64,000 nt of DNA from DSVQ01 sp964484765. Lineage in GTDB: Bacteria > Planctomycetota > Planctomycetia > Planctomycetales > Planctomycetaceae. The DNA lies in the NCBI GenBank assembly GCA_964484765.1, contig CAZAGI010000030.1:1-64000 (forward strand), in the 5' to 3' direction. Of the stretch, positions 25,965-35,806 are shown one piece after another; the stretch's first letter is position 1; each line of letters begins with the position of its first letter. The notes beneath the pieces were generated by a model that worked only from the letters and a program-made list of their open reading frames with translations, had not been told where the DNA came from and made no database searches. The position numbers were made by a program, and so were the translations under genes.

Positions 25965-26798
25965 ATGGCAGGCGATTGGTTCGCTGCTGATTGCGATATG
26001 CCGAGCAAGCCTGAGGTGCATCGGATCGCTACCGCAGCGTGTGTAGACCGACAGCTTGTCGTGGGCAGGTTCTGGGAATGGTTTGCGTGGGTCGACCGCC
26101 AGGCGAAAGCTCATCCGACGGCAAAGGGCTGGGGTTTGTTTGCTGGTATCACGGCCGTGGACATTGCAAGGGAGTGCGGGGGCGATGCTGCTTACTGGGA
26201 AATCGTCGCGAAGTTTGCTCCCGAATGGCTGCGTTTCGATCCTCGCGGCGCTTGCGTGCCTGGTTACGACGCTCGCTTCTCGCAATCGGCGAAACGTCGT
26301 CTGGAAGATGCTGAGCGAAAACGTGCCGAGCGAAAGGCTGCCAAGGATGGATCTGCTCCGGCCGATCCCGCGACACCAGAAACCCCAGCTCAGACCCCAG
26401 CGGGCAAACCGCCGCGGAAGGGCTTTGCGTACGCGCAAGTCACGGCCGAAATGCTCGCCCATCCATCGCGAGTCGTCGAGTGGTGCGCGAAAGCGTCCAC
26501 CGACAAAACCACCAACATCAGGAACGAAGAGTATTGGCACATCGCACTGATTGCCGCCGCGAATCTTTCCTTGAAAGCAGAGAACCCAGCCGCCTACTTC
26601 ATCACGCTCGTCCGTGACAAGAGCCTGAAATCGATCCCTGATCACCTGATCGCGAAAGCACGTGCGGACTACAGATCGTTGAATCAGTTAATCGAAGGCA
26701 TGAGGTCCGCGCGTGAGGCCCATGCCGCCCGAATGGTGATCGCTAACCAAGATCCCGCACCGCTCGGAGCGGTGTTGCCCATGTTGAAACGAGGATGA
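25965..26798 (+). CDS. Putative phage replication initiation protein
   Basis: A 277-residue protein. The N-terminal 110 residues (MAGDWFAADCDMPSKPEVHR, then LVVGRFWEWFAWVDRQAKAH) have the DnaD/replisome-organiser-like layout that phages place before replication genes. A Lys/Ala/Pro linker (about 115-155) leads to a helical C-terminal domain. GGAAGGACGG precedes the ATG at 25965. The assignment rests on layout and position only. Confidence 0.5.
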   Translation: MAGDWFAADCDMPSKPEVHRIATAACVDRQLVVGRFWEWFAWVDRQAKAHPTAKGWGLFAGITAVDIARECGGDAAYWEIVAKFAPEWLRFDPRGACVPGYDARFSQSAKRRLEDAERKRAERKAAKDGSAPADPATPETPAQTPAGKPPRKGFAYAQVTAEMLAHPSRVVEWCAKASTDKTTNIRNEEYWHIALIAAANLSLKAENPAAYFITLVRDKSLKSIPDHLIAKARADYRSLNQLIEGMRSAREAHAARMVIANQDPAPLGAVLPMLKRG

Positions 26799-26800
26799 CC

Positions 26801-28591
26801 ATGCCAAAGAAGACCGCCAAGAAAGCCGCTTCCAAAACCAAAGCCGGTCCCAAGAAAAAGGCGAAGAAGAGCCTGGCCGGGAAAACAACGTCGGTCGTCG
26901 AACCGGGCCAGAACGTCAAAGTCGAGGATGACGATGCCGAATCGAGCGACACGGATCCGGCAAAGCTGGAGTCCAACGAGACGGCGCCGGCTATTGATCC
27001 GGACATTGCTGAGCGCGATTCCAGAATGAAGGATCGGCTTCTGGTTCTGTCCGATCACGGAATCGTCATCACGCAGCAGCAGTACCTCTGCCTATCGGAT
27101 GAAAACATCCGACTCACGAACCGTTGGGTTGAGACGCTGCGGCAAGGCCTGTCGTCTCCGCCGCCAGTGGGGTTGATGGCGTTCGCGACGGATGCCATGC
27201 GGGAACGGCTCTATCCATCGCGTGACGTGGGATTGCCGCCCCGCAAGTTCATGGGTTGCGAGTTCGGCAACGTCAGCATCGGCGATCAGACGGCGTCGAT
27301 CCCAGTCAAAGTCGATGCCGACCGGTTCAAGCCGGATGAGGCCCACAACTTTCTCTGCGGCCGTCGCGTTGAAGCCCTCATCGTGCTCGAAGACAACAGC
27401 GATCGCGATCAAGGAACGTTGTTTGACGAGGACGATCCGCCGCGTGTGGACACGATCTGCGACATTAAATCGTATCGCGGATCCGTGAACGACTGGGCAT
27501 TCAAACTGACGTTTCAGTTGCAGGAGATCAGCATCGCTGCTCTCGGACAGTTTGCGCATCGGTCCGGCCGGTGTGAACTGCAGCTCCTTGGCGACGCGAA
27601 GGGCGACGACGATTCCAACAAGTCGAAGCCGAATCAGACCACACTTCCCCATCCCGACGTGGAGATGGGCAAGAACAAACCGCACGGGACACCCGCACTC
27701 GACGCCCTGGCGCAAGTGCGACAAGAACAATCTTCCGAGTCTGAATCGGAAGAAGAGTTCGGCGACGGCATCGAAGAGTCGCCAGCGACGATCCCCTTTA
27801 CTGGCGGCAACAGCGAGAAACTGTCTCTCGGTCTGCCGCAACTGACCGCAACGCTAAAGCTGGTAAAGGCCGACATGGTTCCCCTCGCCGATCTGTTCCA
27901 CACGTGGAGCGACGAGATGCGAGGCGAGATCGACATCTGGGCCAAGGTTCTCACGGCACACGCTGCCGGTGACACGTCGATCGAGTTGCCACCGGTACCG
28001 GACTGCCTCAAGCCGCATCTGCCGCAGGAACTGATCGACCAGCCGATCGGCTTCGTGCGGGCCTACGGGCCAAAGAACGCCCTGCTATGGCACTGTCAAA
28101 TGTGCGATGAGCGGTGGAGCGCCGGCAAGCCCCGTGTCTGCTCTGGATGTGCGGCAAAGGGCGACGATGTTGTGCTGATCGGTTTCTACGGTGATCCGAA
28201 CGTCACATTCGAGGGGATCTTCATCGGCCCTGATGTCGAGGAGTATTTAGTACTGCCTGAGCAAGCGAACTTCCACGTCGCTGTTCGCGTGGCGCATGGC
28301 GAAGACAGTCGTTGGCGGGCCGCGCTCCATCTGGAATGTGTGCCAGCGGATGGTGATCCCGAGCGCATTAACGACTGGCCAACAGTCCGCGACGCTGGCC
28401 GTGCCAGCGAGAACGATTCCATTGCCGCCGTGATCGGCAAGCTGATCGACCGCTGGCAACCGCTGACCTGCGAGCTGCGGGAACCGGCGGTGACGGCGCT
28501 CAAAGAATACTTGTCGCGCATCGAGTCTGGTCAGAACCCGCTCGAAATCGAGCAGGCCTTGCCGGACGCGGAAGAGAACGTGACGTTCTGA
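26801..28591 (+). CDS. Large hypothetical protein with histone H1-like tail and zinc ribbon
   Basis: About 596 residues. The first 35 are almost only Lys, Ala, Pro, Ser (PKKTAKKAASKTKAGPKKKA), a nucleic-acid-binding tail, followed by an acidic linker. The middle is beta-rich, with acidic Glu/Ser stretches near residue 320. A four-cysteine ribbon follows (WHCQMCDERW, CSGCAAKGDD at about 430-455). I recognise no family. ATG at 26795 is also possible and would overlap the previous stop. It lies between the replication-like gene and RusA. Confidence 0.7.
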   Translation: MPKKTAKKAASKTKAGPKKKAKKSLAGKTTSVVEPGQNVKVEDDDAESSDTDPAKLESNETAPAIDPDIAERDSRMKDRLLVLSDHGIVITQQQYLCLSDENIRLTNRWVETLRQGLSSPPPVGLMAFATDAMRERLYPSRDVGLPPRKFMGCEFGNVSIGDQTASIPVKVDADRFKPDEAHNFLCGRRVEALIVLEDNSDRDQGTLFDEDDPPRVDTICDIKSYRGSVNDWAFKLTFQLQEISIAALGQFAHRSGRCELQLLGDAKGDDDSNKSKPNQTTLPHPDVEMGKNKPHGTPALDALAQVRQEQSSESESEEEFGDGIEESPATIPFTGGNSEKLSLGLPQLTATLKLVKADMVPLADLFHTWSDEMRGEIDIWAKVLTAHAAGDTSIELPPVPDCLKPHLPQELIDQPIGFVRAYGPKNALLWHCQMCDERWSAGKPRVCSGCAAKGDDVVLIGFYGDPNVTFEGIFIGPDVEEYLVLPEQANFHVAVRVAHGEDSRWRAALHLECVPADGDPERINDWPTVRDAGRASENDSIAAVIGKLIDRWQPLTCELREPAVTALKEYLSRIESGQNPLEIEQALPDAEENVTF

Positions 28592-28614
28592 TCTTGAATC
28601 GCACGGATGCTGTC

Positions 28615-29157
28615 ATGAAACCGAAGTTTGTGTTCCAGATGACGATTTACGGTCTCGCTCAGCCCGCCGGCAGCAAGCGATCGTTTGTGCCCCTGCATCC
28701 GAAAACGGGCGAACCGTACCGCGACTCCAATGGGCGAATCATCGTGAACACGGTCGATGCGAATGAGAACTCGAAGCCGTGGAAAGAAATGGTGGCGAGA
28801 GAAGCGAGACGAGTGTGGGGGGCGCGGCGACTTCTCACCGGTCCCGTGTATGCCGAAATGGTGTTCTACCGGACCAGCCCGGCATATCGCCTCGGTACTG
28901 GCCGGAATGCCGGGATCGTCAAGCCGAATGCGCCCGCATTTCCCGCTTCAAAGCCCGACGTGCTGAAGTTAGCCCGTGGGGTGGAAGACGCACTGACAGG
29001 CGTCGTCTGGGAAGACGATGCCGCCAATGTGAGTTTGAAGTTGGACAAACGATACGGCGCGAGCGACTGCGTGGTCGTGAAGATCGGTCTGCTGCCGGAA
29101 ACGGTCGCTGATCTCGAATCCTGGGACCGCGTGGCGGAGACATCAAATGGTGGCTGA
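28615..29157 (+). CDS. RusA-like Holliday junction resolvase
   Basis: A 180-residue protein. It has the N-terminal strand FQMTIYGLAQPAGSKRSFVP and the catalytic acidic cluster KPDVLKLARGVEDALTGVVW-EDDA, the signature of phage RusA enzymes that resolve four-way junctions as metal-dependent dimers. The ATG at 28615 is preferred over TTG at 28594. Its end overlaps the next start by 11 nt. Confidence 0.88.
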   Translation: MKPKFVFQMTIYGLAQPAGSKRSFVPLHPKTGEPYRDSNGRIIVNTVDANENSKPWKEMVAREARRVWGARRLLTGPVYAEMVFYRTSPAYRLGTGRNAGIVKPNAPAFPASKPDVLKLARGVEDALTGVVWEDDAANVSLKLDKRYGASDCVVVKIGLLPETVADLESWDRVAETSNGG

Positions 29158-29599
29158 AGTCCGAAGAATCACGACCGTCTGCGACTGTCACGGGAAAAGC
29201 CCCGACGAAATCCAGGCAGACCCGATCAGTATTTATGTCGGCCGATTTCATTACATCCGCTCGGGCCGATTTGCCGGGCAACAGTGGCGACCGAAAGGGT
29301 ACGGCAATCCGTTCCGGCCAGACGTCGAAATCGAAAATCGGTTGCTTGCCATGACGGATTGCATCAACCGGTTTGAAGCGTACCTCGCCCGGCAAATGCA
29401 GACCGAGCCGGCCCGCATGGTACCGGCGATGCGGAATCTGATCGGCAAGCGTCTCTGGTGCTGGTGCTGCACGTGGGACGGCGTGTCGCTTCCCCGGCCG
29501 CTGTGTCACGCCGCCGTGTATGCGGATTGGACAAACCGAATGCTTCGTGGCGAAAAGCCGTGGGAGCAAGTGCTTTTGAAGGCAGGGGCCACGCAGTGA
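29147..29599 (+). CDS. DUF4326-like phage protein
   Basis: A 150-residue protein with YVGRFHYIR, GYGNPFRP, LIGKRLWCWCC and CHAAVYADWTNRML in the order typical of DUF4326, a family common in phages with a conserved Cys/His set. Biochemical role unknown. Its TGA overlaps the GTG start of the sliding clamp gene. Confidence 0.78.
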   Translation: MVAEVRRITTVCDCHGKSPDEIQADPISIYVGRFHYIRSGRFAGQQWRPKGYGNPFRPDVEIENRLLAMTDCINRFEAYLARQMQTEPARMVPAMRNLIGKRLWCWCCTWDGVSLPRPLCHAAVYADWTNRMLRGEKPWEQVLLKAGATQ

Positions 29600-30738
29600 A
29601 ACTCACGTTCGACCGAAAAGCATTCTCCGACGCATTCGCAATCGCCGCCGCGGCCGCTCCGTCACGAACTACGAAAGAGGTTCTGAAGAACGTACTGCTC
29701 TCGGCAGCCGATGGCGTGGTCACCTTGCGAGCAACCGACAGCGAAGTCGGGATTGAAGTCACAGTACCAGAAACGGCCGGGGCGGCTGTCGGCACCGTGC
29801 TCCTGCCTACCGCACGAATGCAACAGATTCTGCGCGAGATCTCCACCGAAACAATCACGCTGTCGAACGATAAAGACAGTCTCAGCATTGTCTGCGGCGC
29901 GAGCGACTTCCGGCTCAGTGTCGGCGACCCAGCCGAGTTTCCGCAGCGGGAGACAATCGACTCGACTGCCGTCGTTCGCGTCACCGACACCGGTTTCCGC
30001 AAAGCGATGATGCGGACCGTCTTTGCCTGCGATGCCGAAAGCACGCGCTACGCCCTCGGCGGAGTTCTGTTTGAGTTGGACAAAGGACAGAACCGCCTGT
30101 GGCTGGTTGCAACCGACTCCCGCCGCCTGGCAGTCGCGAGCTGTGCTCACAGCGAATGCCTCACGACATGGCCAATCGAACAGCCCATCGTGCCGAATCG
30201 TGCGATCTCTCTGCTGTTGAAAACGCTCACCAACGCCGACGAAGAAGTCGCGATCGCCATGTCCGGCCGGGCGGTGCAGATCAAGAACAAGGGGACGCTT
30301 GTCACCAGCCAGCTCGTCGAAGGGCGGTTCCCGCAGTGGAAGAAAGTCGTCCCCGAACAAAGCGAAAAGAAAATCACGGCTGTCATCAAGCCGCTGGTGA
30401 GTGCCATCCGCCAGGCTCAAATCACAACGGGTGAAGACAGTGCCGGTGTCGACTTCGCATTCCGCACCGGTGTCGTGCGAATGTCATCGGGTGCGAATGA
30501 TCTCGGATCGGCTCGTGTGGATTTGCCGCTCGCCTATGACGGACCGGACCTCACGATCTGCTTCGATCCGCGGTGGCTGTTGCAGATGCTCAATGTGCTG
30601 GATCCGACCGGTAACGTCACGGTCAACCTCAACGGGCCCGAGGATGCACTGCTGCTCGAATCGATGGACGGCTACCGCTACGTCGTGATGCCGCTCACTC
30701 GCGATCGCGCCCCAACCCCTGCCAAGAAGGGGGAATAG
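29596..30738 (+). CDS. dnaN: DNA polymerase III beta subunit (sliding clamp), phage copy
   Basis: A 380-residue protein of three clamp domains. The start MKLTFDRKAFSDAFAIAAAA (GTG at 29596), the strand GVVTLRATDSEVGIEV, the interdomain KNVLLSAADG, LVATDSRRLAVASCAHSE and the C-terminal YRYVVMPLTRDRAP (M-P-L/M-R ending) are all typical. The encoded ring would tether a replicative polymerase to phage DNA. It sits between recombination genes and an SNF2-like helicase, with tight spacing. Confidence 0.92.
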   Translation: MKLTFDRKAFSDAFAIAAAAAPSRTTKEVLKNVLLSAADGVVTLRATDSEVGIEVTVPETAGAAVGTVLLPTARMQQILREISTETITLSNDKDSLSIVCGASDFRLSVGDPAEFPQRETIDSTAVVRVTDTGFRKAMMRTVFACDAESTRYALGGVLFELDKGQNRLWLVATDSRRLAVASCAHSECLTTWPIEQPIVPNRAISLLLKTLTNADEEVAIAMSGRAVQIKNKGTLVTSQLVEGRFPQWKKVVPEQSEKKITAVIKPLVSAIRQAQITTGEDSAGVDFAFRTGVVRMSSGANDLGSARVDLPLAYDGPDLTICFDPRWLLQMLNVLDPTGNVTVNLNGPEDALLLESMDGYRYVVMPLTRDRAPTPAKKGE

Positions 30739-30741
30739 CCG

Positions 30742-32373
30742 ATGGTCGCCCTCGCTCCCCCGATCTTGTTCGACGATCACGAACTGCGGATCCACTTCGA
30801 CCGGTTCGACGGTCCGGCGTATCAGCGGTTCCTCGACGTCAAGCGGTTGCCGGAATACCACCTCGATTTTCACGAGGACACGGCGACCTATACCATCCGG
30901 GCCCCGCGGCGCCTCGCTGGTCTTCTGGGTGAGAAACCACCGATCGGATTGCCGACTGACCTGCCGTTGTCGCCATTCCTGTTCGATGACCAGGCGGTAA
31001 TTGTCCCGCTCGCACTCGAAGCCAAACGGTTCGCGGTCTGGTCCGATTGTGGTCTCGGAAAAACCATCATCGCCCTCGAATTCTCGCGGCACGTCATCCA
31101 CCGTACGAACGGCCGCGTGTTGATCGTCACGTTGAACGACATCGTTGAGCCGTTCATGGACGAGTGCAAGCGGTTCTACGGTGACACGCTCCCAATCGTG
31201 CGGATCGGCAGCCGTGCCGAGTTGCGGGCATGGTGTAAGGCGGGCGGCAAAGGCCTTGCCATCACGAACTACGAGAAGTTCAACCCGGAAGACGGGTCGA
31301 ACGACAACCAAATCATTGAGGAGATCGGCCTTCTGGCGGGCGTGATCCTCGACGAATCATCGCGATTGAAAACCGGCGGCGGAAAACAGAAGTGGGCGAT
31401 TATCAAGAGCTGCAAGGGGATCGAATACAAGCTCTCCTGCACAGCCACTCCCGCGCCGAATGACACGATGGAGTTCGCCAGCCAGGCGGCTTTCCTTGAA
31501 CGGCTCCGGACCGAGGGCGAAGTCGTCTGGACCTACTTCCACCGTGACAAGAAAACCCACCGGTGGACGGTCAAGAAACACTCCCGCGAGGGATTCTTCC
31601 GTTTCATGGCGAGCTGGTCGATCTATGTTCGCGATCCGAGAAAGTACGGCTGGCGATTGGATCATCAGCCGGTGCCCGAGCCGATCATCAAGACGATTGA
31701 AATCGACGCTGTGCCGGAGCAACTGCAACTGATGCAGCAGTTCCTGCGCGATCCCAGCGGGCAAATGAATCTGTTCGACCGTGACACGAACGCCATCGAA
31801 CGCGTGAAGTTGTCCGAGATGGCGAAGGGATTCTTGTACCGCGGTGAACTGCCCCGCCGCACGGTCGAACGTGTTCCGTCCCTGAAACCGGCGATCGTCG
31901 CCAAGCTCATCGCCGAGCAACTGCAGGATGGTCGACAGACTCTCGTCTGGACGCAGTTCGATGCGGAGACGGACATCCTCGTCGAGGAGTTGAAAAATCT
32001 CGGTATCGAAGCGGATGTCATCACCGGCAGCGTTCCTAAGAAAGATCGTCCGGCCATCCTCGACCGGTTCCGTCGCGGCGAATCGAAGCTGCTCATCGGC
32101 CGCGCGAAGATGATCGGCTACGGCCAGAACTTCCAGCAGTGCAAGTCGATGATTTTCTCGGGCTGGAATGACTCCTTTGAGGAGTATTACCAAGCCATCC
32201 GCCGTGCCGTGCGTCACGGCCAGATCGATGTGGTCCGCGTGTTCCTGCCCGTCATTCGGCAACTCGAAGGGGACATGCTCGAAAACATCCTGGGCAAAGA
32301 GGCCAACCATCTCGCGGCAATCGATGAGATGGAAGCGAATTACATCGGTGCCGTCAGGGAGATGGCGATATGA
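30742..32373 (+). CDS. SNF2-like DEAD/DEAH-box helicase
   Basis: A 543-residue superfamily 2 ATPase. Walker A is at residues 100-110 (WSDCGLGKTII), motif II reads GVILDESSRLK (DEAH variant DESS), motif III is LSCTATPAPND, and motif VI FEEYYQAIRRAVRHGQ, as in SNF2/RapA-type translocases. Phages often place such a helicase directly before a DNA methyltransferase, as here. It may remodel or replicate phage DNA. Its stop overlaps the next start (ATGA). Confidence 0.9.
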   Translation: MVALAPPILFDDHELRIHFDRFDGPAYQRFLDVKRLPEYHLDFHEDTATYTIRAPRRLAGLLGEKPPIGLPTDLPLSPFLFDDQAVIVPLALEAKRFAVWSDCGLGKTIIALEFSRHVIHRTNGRVLIVTLNDIVEPFMDECKRFYGDTLPIVRIGSRAELRAWCKAGGKGLAITNYEKFNPEDGSNDNQIIEEIGLLAGVILDESSRLKTGGGKQKWAIIKSCKGIEYKLSCTATPAPNDTMEFASQAAFLERLRTEGEVVWTYFHRDKKTHRWTVKKHSREGFFRFMASWSIYVRDPRKYGWRLDHQPVPEPIIKTIEIDAVPEQLQLMQQFLRDPSGQMNLFDRDTNAIERVKLSEMAKGFLYRGELPRRTVERVPSLKPAIVAKLIAEQLQDGRQTLVWTQFDAETDILVEELKNLGIEADVITGSVPKKDRPAILDRFRRGESKLLIGRAKMIGYGQNFQQCKSMIFSGWNDSFEEYYQAIRRAVRHGQIDVVRVFLPVIRQLEGDMLENILGKEANHLAAIDEMEANYIGAVREMAI

Positions 32374-33956
32374 GACGCACCGCTAAAAAGCCAAAGAACG
32401 TTGGTACGTCGGCTGATCTCGGTATCCGAATCGCGAACGATGTCCCGGCTGACTTTCAGCAGAACCTGCAGGACGGAGCGATCTCGCCAGCGTCGGTTGC
32501 CATCATCAATCGGTGTCGACCGGGTTTGAAACCGAATGCGATTTACGACTGCATCATCTGCGGCACACACGTTGAGAAGTATGTGTCGCCGTCTGCGGTT
32601 CAAAGCGGCCGGGACAAACTGTTGTTCTGCAACCGGACCTGTGCCGGGATCTGGCGTCGTGGTGAGAACCATCATCAGTGGAAGGGCGGGCGGATCCTTG
32701 AGGCGGACGGCTACGTGATGATCCACCGGCCGGACCATCCCCACGCCAACAACAAAGGCTATGTGTTCGAGCATCGCCTGGTGATGGAATCGCACATCGG
32801 CCGCATTCTGGATCCGGTTGAAGTCGTGCACCACAAGAACGATTGTCGGTCTGACAATCGGCTCGAAAACCTGCACCTGTACCCGTCGAACGCTGAGCAC
32901 AAGCGCGACGACATCGTGTTTCGAACTCGGGACAAAGAAGGGAAGCTTATGCCGATTGAACCGGCGGCAGGTGGCGTGTCGCCTCGTGCCCAACTCTTTA
33001 ATGAAGACTGCATCACTGGATTAGAAAGGAGAGTCTCCTCGAACAGCGTTCATTTGACGATTACGTCAATTCCGTTCGAGGAGCTTTGACTCTTCACCTA
33101 CTCCGGAAAACTCGCCGACGTCGGTAACAACGGAAGCTCGGTCGACATCCGACAAGGACGCTTCGCGCTCAACATGCGGTTCGTGATCGAGCAGTTGTTT
33201 CGTGTCACCGCTCCCGGTTGCAACGTCTGCATCCACATCCAGCAACTGCTGGCATACAAGAACCAGCACAGCTTCATGGGCCGTCGCGACTTCCGCGGGG
33301 CAATGATCGACACCTTTCGCGCGGGCGGCTTCGATTACATCGGCGAAGCGGCCATCCCGAAAGATCCGCAGCAGATGGCCCAGCGATTGAACCTGCACTC
33401 GCTGCAGTTCAAGAGCGGCTATGCCCGTTCGTCCACGATGTGGGCTCCTGCTCCGTGTGACTTCGTGCTGATCTTCCAGAAGCCAGGCGAGATCGCGAAC
33501 CCCGTGCGTTGCCTGCGACATGCGAGCAATCCGACTGGCTGGATCAGTACCGAGGATTGGATCAAGTGGGCGAAGGGCACATGGGAAGACATCCTTCAGA
33601 CGGACATCCTCGAAGGCTGGAAAAGTGCCCGGGAAAGCGACGAAGAGAAGCATGTGTGCGCTCTCCAATTGCAGGTGATTTACCGTCTCGCGTCGATCTA
33701 CAGCAATCCGATCAGCATTCAACCGGACAGCACGATTTTGGATCCGTTCATGGGGATCGGATCGACCGCCTATGTGGCACTGGGTGGGGCGTCGAATGAC
33801 GGCGCGCTGCTCGAGCCTCGCAACGTCATCGGGTTTGAACTGAAGGAAAGCTATCACGATCAGTCGCTCCGCAACCTTGAGAAGTTGCGGGAAGAACAGG
33901 ACCGGGCACTGTCGCCAGGCAATGAGCAACGAAATCTAGAGTTTGCAGACGCTTAA
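32370..33956 (+). pseudogene. HNH endonuclease/DNA methyltransferase fusion broken by an in-frame TGA
   Basis: One reading frame continues from 32370 to 33956 but is interrupted by TGA at 33087-33089. The N-terminal 190 residues are a zinc-binding HNH domain (CIICGTHVEKY, GYVFEHRLVME, VHHKNDCRSDNRLENLHL). Then LFNEDCITGL and VHLTITSIPFEEL begin an adenine/cytosine-N4-type methyltransferase. After the stop comes FTYSGKLADVGNNGSSVD, the rest of that enzyme, and the SAM motif DPFMGIGSTAYVAL near the end. Related phage enzymes read SIPFxxLFTYSGK, so six bases (TTGACT) seem to have been inserted. Readthrough or restart at 33174 is possible. Confidence 0.78.
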
Positions 33957-34001
33957 GCAGCCAATCACCGACTGATTCCTCGACAGAGAAAGGGGCATGC
34001 A

Positions 34002-35009
34002 GTGTTCACCACCGACAGCCGCACCGAGAACTTCCTAACGTCGATGGGTGTGAAATTCGAATACACAAACGGCGTGATGCTACCGGGCGATTTCGTAGCC
34101 GAATGGAACAAGGAAAACATCGGTCGCCCAGTCGCCGTGCGAGAGGATGCGGTGATTGAGTATGCAGCACTGATGGAACAGGGATCAGCCGCGCCAGCGC
34201 CGATTCTGCATTCAACAGCGACCGGGATGCGTGTCCTTGACGGCGTGCAGAGGATTTCAGCGGCAGAACTTAATAGAACGACTCGCATTTCTGCCTATGT
34301 GGTCTATTCCACATCTGCTGACACACTGGCTGCGGTTCGCGTTCTCGCAAACGCACGAATGCAGGGACGCGCAGAAGCCCCGGAATGGACGCGGAGACGC
34401 GCAGTTGAAGTGCTTGTTGTCGAACGCGGCCTTACCTGCGCGGAAGTATCGCGTATGGGAGGCTGGAAACCAGCCGATGTCCAGAGGATTGCCGATGCGA
34501 TCGCGCTGCAGCGGCGGATAACAAATGTCGGCGGTCCAGACCTGCCCGACATGATGCTGTCAGAACTCGCACCGCACCTTCAGGGTGACGTGCTGGCACA
34601 AGCGATAGAACCTGTCACAGGGTTTTTGCACACGCTCAAACAATCGCGCATGTCGGCGGCAGATGCGGGGCCATATATCAGCACGTTTTTTGAGCGGGTT
34701 CCGAAAGCTGACAGCGTGTTCAAAACGCTCTCTGCGAGGCTCGAACTGATGCATGGCGACGCTGAAATAAAATCGCGTCTCACCGGAAGACAGTCTGTTG
34801 CGATTACGAGGGACGTTGTGCTGCTCAAAGAACTGAAGGGTGCGGTGACCGTATTGGATGAGATCTTAGCGCACGGCGACCGCGTGGTGAACGTCGACGA
34901 GTTTTTCCGGCTCATCGACAGGATTAAAGAGAAGCTTATGAAGCTGTCGTCACACAAACCACCGCAAACAGCACGCGTCCCAGCCGACCTCTGGAGTAAC
35001 AACAAATGA
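34002..35009 (+). CDS. ParB-like nuclease-domain/HTH protein
   Basis: A 335-residue protein with a GTG start after AAGGGG. Residues about 25-115 resemble a ParB/Srx fold: RPVAVREDAVIEYAALMEQG, then MRVLDGVQRISAAELNRTTR in place of the IxDGxHR signature. An HTH follows (RGLTCAEVSRMGGWKPADVQ). The C-terminal 170 residues are helical. It is coupled by ATGA to a coiled-coil gene. ParB-like CTPase or nuclease activity cannot be judged; the glycine-arginine motif is altered. Confidence 0.62.
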   Translation: MFTTDSRTENFLTSMGVKFEYTNGVMLPGDFVAEWNKENIGRPVAVREDAVIEYAALMEQGSAAPAPILHSTATGMRVLDGVQRISAAELNRTTRISAYVVYSTSADTLAAVRVLANARMQGRAEAPEWTRRRAVEVLVVERGLTCAEVSRMGGWKPADVQRIADAIALQRRITNVGGPDLPDMMLSELAPHLQGDVLAQAIEPVTGFLHTLKQSRMSAADAGPYISTFFERVPKADSVFKTLSARLELMHGDAEIKSRLTGRQSVAITRDVVLLKELKGAVTVLDEILAHGDRVVNVDEFFRLIDRIKEKLMKLSSHKPPQTARVPADLWSNNK

Positions 35010-35794
35010 GTGTGTCGCAGATCAAAAAACAGTTCGAAGAATTAGCGGCCTACTTGGGAAAGGATGTCACAGGGCAGGCGAAGCTCAAAAAGCTCAAAGA
35101 CGCCGTGAAAGAATTGAGAACGCAGTTGGCGTCCGCCCAGGCCAAGGAGGCGAAGGCCACATCACAGGCAGATGTGTTGGCGGAATGCTGTCGCGCGAAG
35201 GATCGCGAACTGTCTTCCGCAACAGTCGAATTTCAACGGTGGCGTCAGATAGCGGCGAATCTATCCAGAGAGGTGGAAGCCGCAAAAGCACGTGATGCAA
35301 CGGTCCAGCCCAGTCACGGGGACTTCGAGAACACTGGCGAAGAAACTTACACGGAACTGGAATTGAAACGGGTGATCAAGCGCCTCAGACACAAGCAGAG
35401 CATGTGCCCGGAATCGACAAGAAAAATCCGCGATCTTCGTGGAAGCGAAAATGACTGGATTAATGTCTGGGACAGACATGCCATTGCGAAGGGATGGTCG
35501 CATGAATCGCTTTGGGCGCTGGGCGCGACGATGGCGATCCTTGCGGAGTTTTTTGGAGTGGCTGCTATTGAATCACAGTCCCGCACCAGAAAGAACCTGG
35601 TCCCCACGCACGACGCGAATTCAGACGCCTGCGTTTTTAGGCACGTGATTGGATGGCTAAGTAAAAACATCGGCGAGCCGCCGACATCACAGCGCACAGG
35701 TGTCGCGCGGGTAGTAAATCTGAAATCAGAGTTAATTCCAGAAGCGACGGTGTGGCTGAATGGTATGGAGTCGCGACCTTTCAGTCCGAAATGA
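35006..35794 (+). CDS. Coiled-coil protein partner of the ParB-like gene
   Basis: A 262-residue protein. The first 95 residues form a coiled coil (KLKKLKDAVKELRTQLASAQ). The rest is a compact domain with RLRHKQSMCPESTRKIRDLR and WALGATMAILAEFFGVAAIE; no family is recognised. Its start overlaps the ParB-like stop, so the two probably act together. The base composition of the pair looks somewhat less GC-biased in third positions than its neighbours, hinting at separate acquisition. Confidence 0.6.
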   Translation: MSVSQIKKQFEELAAYLGKDVTGQAKLKKLKDAVKELRTQLASAQAKEAKATSQADVLAECCRAKDRELSSATVEFQRWRQIAANLSREVEAAKARDATVQPSHGDFENTGEETYTELELKRVIKRLRHKQSMCPESTRKIRDLRGSENDWINVWDRHAIAKGWSHESLWALGATMAILAEFFGVAAIESQSRTRKNLVPTHDANSDACVFRHVIGWLSKNIGEPPTSQRTGVARVVNLKSELIPEATVWLNGMESRPFSPK

Positions 35795-35806
35795 TGGTAT
35801 TGGCGG

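Noticed and set aside
26801..26920. Lys/Ala-rich repeat as a CRISPR-like or tandem DNA repeat
   Set aside because: The repetition is of amino acids, with varied codons; there are no regular direct repeats and spacers. No CRISPR array was found anywhere in the window.
33087..33089. TGA read as selenocysteine or as tryptophan by recoding
   Set aside because: TGA ends many other genes here, no selenocysteine insertion hairpin was seen, and the family has no residue at this place.
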